From positions 3,957,497 to 3,979,482 of the forward strand of contig BFEA01000045.1 of assembly GCA_003427395.1 (NCBI GenBank): 21,986 nt of DNA, written 5' to 3'. Below are positions 1 through 7,663 of this stretch, one piece after another. A program made the translations under genes and the position numbers. Under the pieces are notes generated by a model, which saw nothing but the letters and a program-made list of their open reading frames with translations, was not told the DNA's origin and did no database searches. This DNA is from Chara braunii (taxonomy: Eukaryota > Streptophyta > Charophyceae > Charales > Characeae). The first letter of the stretch is position 1; each line of letters starts with the position of its first letter.

Positions 1-779
1 TGAAATCATACTTTCTCTCTTCATTACCAGCATGCATGCAAACAGATGGCAAACATAATCTGGCGTAGTGCGCCCACACAAAGCTCAGAGATAGAACATG
101 GTTAGGAACACGGTTCAGATTCAACTTGTCTTGAATAGCAATGGCGCCCAGCGCCTAACAAAAGATCTCACCCGCTCAACTGTATCAACCAGTAACTTGT
201 TCACACGCACACACACACACTTCGCCGCTAACTAGGATCACCCTGATTGCCCCACACACACTCTACATATAGACCCTACTCTATCCTATGTGGCAGTTAT
301 GGTTGTCGTCGTCTTCCTCTACCAAGCTAAGGGCTATGGCCGATTCTTCAACTTCTTACCCCACTTCTTCCTCGGCCACCTGCAAACCTCTGATGCACAA
401 GCCGCTCAAGCAGCGCTTCCGCACGGCTCACAGGTAGAACACCGTAGAATTAATGAATGACTTGACGCTGCCTTGTTATTTATACTTGTTTCGTCGGTGG
501 TCTGGCCCCGTGACCAGGGCCCGAAATGTGCACAGTCCCACTTGGTACTTGGTGACTGTACTAGGTTAGGACTGGGACTGCGTCTTGCAGACTGGACTAG
601 GGTAGGACTGGGACAGCTCTCTGCTGACTACGCTACGACTGCCCTCTGGTGACTCGACTACGAACTGACTCCTAAATCCTGCGAAGAGCCAGTTGGGATT
701 CATCTAGAATGTCGTAGGTTATGTAGGACTGGACCTTTCGGAACTGTATCTGTTACACGAAAACCGTTTCATTCCCACA
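1..779 (-). repeat. 3' LTR of the retrotransposon (left copy)
   Basis: This stretch aligns along its length with 5928-6869, by eye at roughly 80-88 percent identity. It starts with TG at base 1 and homology fades after the CCCACA around 774-779. It lacks a 188-bp segment that the right copy has, and carries about 25 extra bases near 410-450 that the right copy lacks. On the minus strand it holds a TATAAATA box (477-484) at the place matching the other LTR. No clear polypurine tract abuts its inner edge. A pyrimidine-rich run at 824-840 (purine-rich on the element strand) is the nearest candidate, and would put the LTR edge at about 822 instead. Confidence 0.85.
477..484 (-). promoter_or_regulatory. 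TATA box in the 3' LTR
   Basis: The minus strand reads TATAAATA here, a textbook TATA box, in the orientation of the retrotransposon. The matching position of the other LTR (6370-6377) has the same eight bases. This copy would fire outward, leftwards off the window, so it could drive read-through into whatever lies beyond base 1. Activity is not shown. Confidence 0.6.
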
Positions 780-1109
780 GGCCTAAATTCAAGGTGCTCC
801 AATAATATCTCTGTTTAAGGCAGGACCTTTACCCTTTTTTGCCCTGTTGTAGGCATGGACTATGTCGGGAGCGATTTCTAAAAGCTTGGTTCTTGTGAAC
901 TAATGATCGTCCTCAAGTTCCTAATAAACGAAACTAACCTTATACTGTTTCTGTGGACGACCTCTACCTTCAGTTTTAAACACATCCTCTTCCACTATGT
1001 GGTCTTTGTCGTATGTTTCATCCATGTTTGGCGGGATCATCTATCGACGAGATGGAAACTATTGACTAGTGACACAAAGGCAATAGCTCGGACACATGGA
1101 AGACAGGGT

Positions 1110-2227
1110 ATGTGAGGAGGTGTGGTAGAATATTTATTGCATACAGTGTCTATTGTGTACAAGGGTCTGTCTTCTCCACCATTGACTTTTAAGACAGGCA
1201 ACGACCCTCTACGCGGGCAACAACTTTTGTGAGATGTTCTCTTCTGGGAGGAACTCCTTGGACTTGACCCAGACTAAATCGCCTGCCTGGAATTACGATG
1301 GTCGACAATGCTTGTTGGCTTGTTCAATCATTATGTGTTGGGCCTTCCTCAGATTGTCGGTCACCTTCGCATCTCCTTCTCATGTTGCAATGCAAGTTTT
1401 ATAGTCCCGGATGACAGTCTCTGTATTTGGTCCCAGTTGAGTCCTTCAAACAGCCTGCGTGGTCTAAAGGACTTGTGCAGTTCATTAGAAGTGCTACAGG
1501 TAGCTAGATGAACGTTATTATTGTAGGCGCTAGCTACTTTGAGAAACATCTAATCAAGGTTAGTTTGATCGGGTCTAATATACATCCCGAGTATTTGTTG
1601 TAGGATTGTATTCATCTGTCCAATTTGACTGTTAGTCTCTGGATGACGGTCAGATGACATTGGCACCTTAGAGCCATAGACTCTCACAAGTTTCTACCAA
1701 TTCTGACTTGTAAACTGTGTGCCTCTTTACTAACTATGGATAGCAGAATACCATGTTGACTTACCCAGGAATCAAAAAACGTTTCTATAACTAATTCGGT
1801 CCGTGCCTCTATGGGCAAAGGAACAAAAACTGCATACTTGCTAAAACGATCTACTACTACCATGACTTGGCTCTTGCCATGCCCACGCCTAGCTTCGGCA
1901 TCCATAAAATCGTCGGGCACAAGACTCTCCGGGTCGTAAAGGAATAGGCAAGGGTCTGAGAAGGCCTAATGAGGTTTGTGTCGTGGTATTGTTGTGCTGG
2001 CACACCTTACAGCTGCGAACGTACTCTATGCACTCAGCTTTCATGTCAGGCCATGTGTAGCCACGTGTTAGGTTGGCTAAAATCGTTTGTCTGTCACAAT
2101 GCCCTTTTGTATCATGGCATTCCCCAAAGATCAAACTTCTGATCTCTTCACTATTGGGGATGGATACTCTGTCTACAACGTCGGTGTTCTCAAACAATAA
2201 CCCCTTCGTCGTGCGATAATATCCCAA
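1110..2227 (-). pseudogene. Integrase remnant of the Ty3/gypsy element
   Basis: Integrase would insert the cDNA copy of the element into the host chromosome. Read on the minus strand, 2227-1889 holds the zinc-binding HHCC module (His at about 2116 and 2101, and the paired Cys of a CKVC motif at about 2011 and 2002); its two histidines are closer together than usual. The catalytic core follows after a frame change at about 1920, with the first Asp in VVVDRFSK. The second catalytic Asp position reads VSKEAH where family members have an SDR-type motif. The Glu position, in a third frame near 1600, reads SQIGQMN rather than a QTE-type motif. From 1549 the later core and C-terminal part continue (AYNNNVH, then GDLVWVKSKEF near 1270), with stops interrupting. 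Two of three catalytic residues are gone and at least three frame changes are needed, so this is a dead copy. Confidence 0.85.
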
Positions 2228-2229
2228 AC

Positions 2230-2830
2230 AAGTAATGTCTCTAGTGGTCTAGTGCTTGCCTGAGAGCGTCGAGTTCTCTCTCATAAGTTGAGGCTGCTAC
2301 TTTCTCTGAAGATAGTCTATCAGATATGAACTCTACCGACCTATGCCGATTGTCACCATCCTGCTGTAACACAACGTCAATGCCATATTGACTCACGTCT
2401 GTAGTGACGACAAAGGGTCAGAATCGATCAGCTGCTTTGATGACTGGATACTCTACTAGGGCCCGTTTTTACTTCCTGAAGGCTGAGATGCAGTCTTGAT
2501 CCCACTTCTAGATTACTTCTTTTTTTAACACTCTACGAAGAGGAGCATCAATAGTGGAAGCGTTTTTGACGAACTTTCTACAATAACTGGTCAATCCTAA
2601 AAACGATTGTAACTCTGTCAACGTACAAGGAGTTGGTCAGTCCCCATCGCCGCAATCTTGCTACCTCAAGTTTGATACCGTCTCCATCTAATACGTCGCC
2701 CAAATACAAGATTTCGGTCTTGGCCCACTCGCACTTCTTCTCACTAACCTTGAAGTTTGCCTCACGCAACATGGGTTTGACCTCTTCCTCCTCTCTGCAG
2801 CCTCCCACCGGCCGCGACAACAGCATAGGT
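2230..2830 (-). pseudogene. Reverse transcriptase tail and RNase H remnant
   Basis: The minus strand from about 2826 encodes the last part of the reverse transcriptase palm/thumb and connection region: a KKCEWAKTEILYLG motif, then, after a +1 frame change near 2640, LQSFLGLTSYCRKFV. From about 2520 to 2240 comes RNase H with VTTDVSQYGI (the catalytic Asp of the usual TTDAS motif is kept) and TYERELDAL (catalytic Glu kept). At least four stop codons lie in this RNase H frame. The YxDD polymerase active site and the protease domain, expected between gag and here, are not found: only about 150 bases separate gag from the RT tail. After HYLFG at the end, about 100 residues normally leading to the integrase zinc module are missing, which points to a second internal deletion. 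Confidence 0.85.
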
Positions 2831-2975
2831 ACTCCCCTTCACTGTACTACTGACTGTGTCATGGAGGCCCCATTTAATTGCATTGTAAGACCTCCTCTTC
2901 GCCACCTTGCTCCATTGTCAGTGTGAAATGATCCTTGACCTTGACTTGAACAGAGATGGTGCGACCTTTCAAATT

Positions 2976-4330
2976 TTACCCCTTAGGAAGATCCTTGTGC
3001 CAGAAAGTGGTAATTAGCATGGAATGGGCAGCGAAAGCAACAACATCCCTACTTAACTGATCGTAGGTCATCCCGGGTTGTTGCTTCTTCTCGAAGAAGT
3101 GCACTTGTAGTTGCTTTGGCATCGCGGTGTAGAACAGTTGGACTAGTTGTACCTTTGTAACCCCATGGTCTGGCTCAGCGACCAATTCATCTATGACGGC
3201 TTTCAGAGCGTGAGCACTCCTCCACTGCCTCGTGTGGATGGTTTGGAGCTTATCAGACACCTTGAGTCCTTTGGTGACGTCTGCAAATTTTTCCCTAAGG
3301 GCAGCGAGAAAATCAATCAAGTGAGTCATCACAGAATAAGCAACCATATCATTCTTAGAGCGAGCGGCGCTCGCAAGCGACCGAGCAAAGCTAGTTGTTT
3401 CCTCTCTCAGTGCCAGGAAACTGTAAGAACATGGTCCTCCTGCGGGATGGCTTGCAGATGCAGGCAAGACTCAACGTTGACCTCCCAGTTATCGACGTCT
3501 TCACCCTTCTTCCCACTGGGCTTAGGGAATCTGACCTTAACACGCTCAAGACGCAGCCGCGACACTTCCTCTTTAGGTGCAGCGATCTTGGCACCTTCTA
3601 TGGCGCCAGTGCAAAAGTTTCGTGTCCCTTTTATCGCCGTGTGCAGTTCCGTGCTTATGTGAAGCATCATATCCTGTGCAAAGTCCTTAAAGTCTAGACG
3701 TATGAACTCAATTCCAAGATCATATCCCTTCATATGCTTGACCTGATCCTGTCGGGCTTTCAACACGGCAATCATGGTCTAGGTTAGTGTATTCAGCTTT
3801 TGATTGATGTCTACTCCTCCAAGCAGCTTATCCAAACTCTCCTCTGCAACTCGCAATTCCCTTTCTGCTTTCTTCGCCGCTTGCGATCTTCTAGGATTTT
3901 CCCTTGCAGGGCGTAGGTTCCACTCCAGCATTTTTTTCTTGTCCCAACACCTTCTTCTGCAAGGGGCTTTCCTCTACTTCCGACTTCCTCTCCTTCTCTG
4001 CTTGGGGAACTAACAACCTGGCCCCCTGCTCTTTTCCTATTTCCAATTGAATCGCCCACTCCCCAATCATTTTCCCCACTTCATCTCTCTCGACTGAGGC
4101 GCCGCTCCTTCTTCTTCTTCTTCCTTCTCAACTTTTGCTATCTTCTCCTCTGCTTTTTCAGCACCCGCTTCATCTCCTCCTCCAATTCCCTCTTTTTTGT
4201 CACCTGCTCCTCCAGTAGGGCCAATTTTTGGACCTCCTTTTGCAACGCCTTCTCCTTTTTCTCTTTCTGCTCAGACAATATGGTGGCGGCTATCTCCTCC
4301 TCTGCAATGTACGGGGTGGTCTGTCACTCG
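2976..4330 (-). pseudogene. gag remnant with coiled-coil N-terminal part
   Basis: Gag would form the particle that packages the element's RNA. On the minus strand, 4320-4083 encodes a strongly charged, helix-forming stretch (PYIAEEEIAATILSEQKEKK, then Lys/Glu/Leu-rich heptad-like sequence). After frame changes, 3775-3407 includes KVRFPKPSGKKGEDVDNW, which resembles the conserved start of plant Ty3 gag core domains. A further frameshift near 3425 leads into 3467-2976, whose later part (FYTAMPKQLQVHFF) matches the layout of the end of a retrotransposon gag domain. No intact CCHC zinc knuckle is visible. The sequence may once have begun further right, since the minus strand at 5271-5044 is also Lys/Glu-rich. 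Several stops and frameshifts make it non-functional. Confidence 0.75.
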
Positions 4331-4980
4331 GATTTGGTAACAGTGACCACCTGACACTGCGCCAAAAACCCAAAGGGAAGAGGAGATGGTAAAGAGCTCC
4401 CCACAGGGAGAAGCCCGTGAGGAAGGTGTACATGGGGTAGTCATCCGTGATTCCATGGTGAAAGATGCACAACTGACTGACAATCCCAGTCCTCATCACG
4501 TAGACTTACCCAAGACAGATTCTAGCCTAAACTACTCTAAGGCTGTCACTACAGGACTCTACTGCTGATCAAGAGGCATTTAAGGAGATTCCCCAAACTC
4601 CTCGGGAATCATTTAGCGTCGCAATCAGGACGATGTGATCAATCGAACCCTCTCAAGACCTTAGACAGTCGAATGCGCAGCCCACAACTCGGAGTTCGGA
4701 CCTACTACGCAACAGTGAGCAACCTGTCGGTTTGTACCGGTCCTCAGGGGTCTCTTCCCCGGGTCATCAGTCGTCAGACGTAGCTGTAGCCTTACTAAGT
4801 CTCGTGCAGGTTTGGTTACCTCAGCTCTATGACCACATGCACAGAAGTTATCACCTAGACAGAAGTGACTCGATGCAGAAAGAAGGGACAAACAAAATCT
4901 TACAGAAGTACCAAGGTTATGTGCACATCCATAGGGCAAGGGGATGAGCCAAGGCTTGGAAAGATTGTACCGCGCTCCAG
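4331..4980. other. Retrotransposon leader or gag upstream part, no clear gene
   Basis: This lies inside the retrotransposon upstream of the recognisable gag. Short open frames exist on both strands but none resembles a known protein, and stops are frequent. A Cys/His-containing stretch near 4340-4380 on the minus strand could be a ruined zinc knuckle, but the spacing does not fit. Confidence 0.4.
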
Positions 4981-5119
4981 CTTGGTCACCAACTTGGTCA
5001 ACAGACTTGGTCAATGGTCTTGGTCAACGTCGATCAACGCCGATCAACTCCTTTGATCAACCCTTGCGGTCAATGCCTTGACCTTCTGGCTATAGTCGTT
5101 GACCTTCTTCTTCGTCAAC
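4981..5119. repeat. Array of degenerate TTGGTCAAC-like repeats
   Basis: About eleven copies of a GGTCAA, GATCAAC or TTGACC core occur within 140 bases, spaced about 7-20 bases apart: four GGTCA near 4984, 4996, 5009 and 5022, three GATCAAC near 5032-5060, GGTCAA near 5069, TTGACC near 5078 and 5098, and GTCAACC near 5114. The core matches the plant W-box (TTGACC/T) bound by WRKY factors. The array sits in the retrotransposon leader. Alternatively it is the remains of a repeat-coded heptad region of gag, because minus-strand frames read phrases such as VDQ and LTK. Confidence 0.55.
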
Positions 5120-5301
5120 CCTTTTCTTTTTTTCCTTCGTATTATTTCTTGCCCCACCTTGGCTATGGCTTTCCTCTCTCTTTCCTTCGTCTCTCCTTCC
5201 TCTTTTCTTCTCTCTTTCTCGTCTTCTCCATGGTCACTTCCGCTTGCACCGTGGTCGTCTTCTTTTTCCACTCCGAGCTTGGCGGCGCCCTACTTACGCC
5301 T

Positions 5302-5372
<71 letters not shown>

Positions 5373-5373
5373 N

Positions 5374-5460
<87 letters not shown>
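5120..5460. repeat. Pyrimidine-rich tract ending in long (CT)n microsatellite
   Basis: From 5120 the plus strand is strongly pyrimidine-rich, and from 5308 to 5460 it is an almost pure CT repeat of about 76 units. Base 5373 is an N placed inside the repeat, so the true repeat length is not known and was probably not resolved in assembly. On the retrotransposon's strand this is a (GA)n tract in the leader between primer binding site and gag. Confidence 0.95.
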
Positions 5461-5463
<3 letters not shown>

Positions 5464-5499
5464 TTTTCTTCACGATTTTCAAAGTGCGCGTGAACAGTC

Positions 5500-5914
5500 T
5501 TCTTCGTCGTTGTCAATGGCAGTCTTCAACACGTGCGCGCGATCTTTAACGACGGGCGTGAGCAGCAACGAACATACGGCGATCAGCGCGCAAGCAAACA
5601 ACGCACCGCGCGCAAACGCAGGCAACGCAGCGGGTGCGTGATTAGCTATGGCGCGCGTATATAGCACCGAGCGTGCACGGGCAACAACGGACGCGCAAAG
5701 AACAGCGGGCACACACAAACAGCAGCAGCGCACAGGCACGCATGGATAGCAGCGGGGCGCGCTCAGATGGCAGCGGGCGCGCACAGTTAACAGCGGCGTT
5801 CGAGTAGCAGCAGACCGCAGCGGCGATCTACCGCGACGGTGATGGCGACGGCAACGGCGATGGCGATCGGCTATAGTGACGACAACAACAATGGCGACGG
5901 GACAACAGGCACCA
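5500..5914. repeat. GC-rich leader with degenerate CAGCGGGCGCGC-type repeats
   Basis: This CpG-rich stretch contains loosely repeated words of about 23-30 bases built on AGCAGCGG followed by GCGCGC (5690-5830), then GATGGCGACGG-type words (5840-5900). Open frames cross it but look like translated low-complexity sequence. It belongs to the retrotransposon leader, immediately inside the primer binding site. Confidence 0.5.
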
Positions 5915-5926
5915 GCTCTGGTACAA
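5915..5926 (-). promoter_or_regulatory. Primer binding site, initiator tRNA-Met type
   Basis: Read on the minus strand this is TTGTACCAGAGC. It matches 10 of 12 bases of the plant Ty3/gypsy primer binding site TGGTATCAGAGC, which pairs with the 3' end of initiator tRNA-Met and primes cDNA synthesis. It lies one base inside the TG at 5928, which is where a primer binding site must be relative to the 5' LTR. This fixes both the element's orientation and the inner LTR edge. Confidence 0.75.
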
Positions 5927-5927
5927 G

Positions 5928-6869
5928 TGAAATCAGACTTGCTCTCTTCATTACCAGCATGCATGCAAACAGATGACGAACATAATTTGGCACAGTGCAT
6001 CCACACAAAGCTCAGAGATAAGAACGTGGCCAGGAACACAGTTCAGATTCAACTTGTCTTGAGTGGCTATGGCACCCAGCGCCTGACAAAAATTCCCACC
6101 CGGTCAACTGTATCCACCAGCAACTTGTTCACATGCACACGCACACACTTCGACGCTAGCTACGATCGCCCTGAATGCCCCACACACACACACTACTCAT
6201 ACACCCTACTCTATCCTACATGGCAGCTAGGGCTGCCGTCTTCTTCCTGTACCAAGCTAGCGGCTATAGCCGCTTCTTCAACCTCTTAGCCCGCTTCCTT
6301 GGGCACCTGCAGACCTCCAATACACAAGCCACTCGAGCAGAATGAATGAATGACTTGACACACCCTCGTTATTTATACTTGTTTCGTCGGTGGTTTGGCC
6401 CCGTGGCCCGGGCCCGGAATGCACACAGTCCCACTTGGTACTTGCTGACTGTACTAGGTTAGGACCGAGACTGGGTACTGTTTGACTAGACTAGGATAGA
6501 ACTGGGACTGCCTTCTGCTGACGAGGCTACAAGTATCCTCTGCTGACTCGCCTGCGGACTGACTCCTAAATCCTACGAAGAGCCAGTTCGCATTCATCTA
6601 GAAGGTCCTAGGCTAGGTAGGACTTAGACCTTCCGGAACTGTAGCAGCTGCGACTTTGACCCTACAACTACTAAAACTAAAGTCCACAGTTTGAGTCGAC
6701 GCAACCAGACTCTGTACAGCAGTCGAACATACGACTTTCAGGGACAGATCACAGGTTCAAACATGCAGGGGTCTACGGGTATTGTACATGGGAAAGGGGA
6801 CAGGTCATGGGATCGAGTCCTGGGAACTGTATCTGTTACGTGACTTCGGTGTAAACCATTTCACCCACA
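5928..6869 (-). repeat. 5' LTR of the retrotransposon (right copy)
   Basis: This is the longer of the two LTR copies. Its inner edge is set by TG next to the primer binding site, and its outer edge by the end of homology at TTTCACCCACA, where a CA-rich tract begins. It contains a 188-bp segment absent from the left copy, bounded by the 9-base direct repeat GGAACTGTA at 6635-6643 and 6823-6831. A minus-strand TATAAATA at 6370-6377 would leave a U3 of about 490 bases and place transcription starts near 6340, running left into the leader and gag. Confidence 0.85.
6370..6377 (-). promoter_or_regulatory. TATA box in the 5' LTR
   Basis: TATAAATA on the minus strand is preserved in both LTR copies despite their divergence. 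In this copy it is the expected promoter for the genomic RNA of the element. Confidence 0.65.
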
Positions 6870-7060
6870 CACACACACGCTCACCTACCCACACACACAC
6901 ACTCTTAAACACACGCGAACACACACACACATGCACCCGCAAACATACACAAACACACATGCGCACTCACCCGCACACACGCACACATACACGTGTGCGC
7001 ACACGCGTGAGTGTGTGTGTGGGCACAAACACACACACACACAATCATGCACACACACGC
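6861..7060. repeat. CA-rich degenerate microsatellite
   Basis: The stretch is mostly CACACA with interruptions (CACGCTCACC, CGCACACATA, and a GTGTGTG run near 7010-7022). It begins exactly at the outer edge of the right LTR, so the element may have landed in or beside a CA repeat. Open frames across it are low-complexity His/Thr/Cys/Val sequence and are not genes. Confidence 0.85.
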
Positions 7061-7086
7061 GGGTGGGGGGAGTTTGGGGGGGGGAG
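7061..7086 (+). other. G-rich run with G-quadruplex potential
   Basis: G tracts of 3, 6 and 9 bases are separated by T and AGTTT, directly after the CA-rich tract. This is enough for four stacked GGG runs on the plus strand. Confidence 0.5.
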
Positions 7087-7181
7087 GATTTTTGTTTTTT
7101 TCAGAGTTTAAACGCGCAGGGGTCATGCGCCAGTTGTCCTAACACCCGCACTACCCTTGCGTTAAACCTAAAACAGTGGGA

Positions 7182-7221
7182 GACCCCCATTTTCGTGTTT
7201 AATAGGAATTCAATGGGGGTC
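7182..7221. repeat. Perfect 10-bp inverted repeat
   Basis: GACCCCCATT at 7182-7191 is exactly complementary to AATGGGGGTC at 7212-7221, with a 20-base loop. Weaker similarity between the outer flanks (TTGC and GTTAAA words) suggests a longer imperfect palindrome, as in a small inverted-repeat element. No transposon end could be defined. Confidence 0.6.
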
Positions 7222-7533
7222 CAGGGGATTTAACAGGTTGCAACCGCCGTTAAAATGGAACCCCCCCACACACCGCCCCGTTGAAAAGTCACACAAGAGA
7301 CCAGCTTCTACATTCCCTACTGGCATACATGCTCATCCAGAAGAGGCACAATATACTGGAAATGTGAGCTGTCTGTGTGAGGGTGTGGTGACTCTGTGTT
7401 GTGTGTGTGTATGTTGTCATGTTCGCTGAACTCCACAAGAAAAAAAAAGTGTGACTGTGTTTTGGCTGGAGGTGAAAGGCGCAAAGCTGAGTATGAGTGT
7501 ACTGACAAGTACTTGGATGGCTGACAACGTACT
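7222..7533. other. Non-coding stretch, nothing recognised
   Basis: Short open frames only, mostly formed by C runs and TG/CA-rich sequence. No gene, RNA or transposon signature was seen. Confidence 0.4.
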
Positions 7534-7663
7534 GGTCGCGAGAAAGAACAACAGTCAAAATACCATTTTATCCTGCCGGGAATAGAGTTCACAGTCATGG
7601 TCGCGAGAAAGAAGAAGAGTCAAAATACCGTTTTATCCTGCCGGGAATAGAGTTCACAGTCAT
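7534..7663 (+). repeat. 65-bp tandem duplication
   Basis: 7534-7598 and 7599-7663 are head-to-tail copies that begin GGTCGCGAGAAAG and end GTTCACAGTCAT. They differ at three positions (two in the AACAAC/AAGAAG word, one in CATT/CGTT), about 95 percent identity, so the duplication is fairly recent compared with the LTR divergence. Confidence 0.95.

Larger units (their letters stand above)
1..6869 (-). mobile_element. Decayed Ty3/gypsy LTR retrotransposon, minus strand
   Basis: Two diverged copies of a 0.78-0.94 kb sequence (1-779 and 5928-6869) lie in the same orientation and flank an internal region of about 5.1 kb. On the minus strand the internal region reads, in order, primer binding site, gag-like sequence, reverse transcriptase tail, RNase H and integrase. 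Having RT and RNase H before integrase is the Ty3/gypsy order. The left copy begins with TG at window base 1, which aligns with the TG at 5928 next to the primer binding site, so the element's outer left edge coincides with the window edge and its left flank and target-site duplication cannot be seen. All coding parts carry stops or frameshifts, so the copy cannot move by its own proteins. The gag and pol wording recalls charophyte (Chara-type) elements, from memory only. The element's nature is firm; the exact right edge is good to a few bases because a CA-rich tract follows it. Confidence 0.9.

Noticed and set aside
31-38. CATGCATG (RY-type element) in both LTRs, also at 5958-5965
   Set aside because: It matches a seed-plant B3-factor site, but it lies in the U5 side of the LTR and one 8-base palindrome is too weak to call regulatory.
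5014-5641. Ser/Leu-repeat and Arg/Glu-repeat proteins across the (CT)n tract
   Set aside because: A dinucleotide repeat is open in every frame, so these are translation artefacts; one also crosses an N.
6931-7126. His/Thr- and Cys/Val-rich frames over the CA-rich tract
   Set aside because: They are low-complexity translations of a microsatellite.
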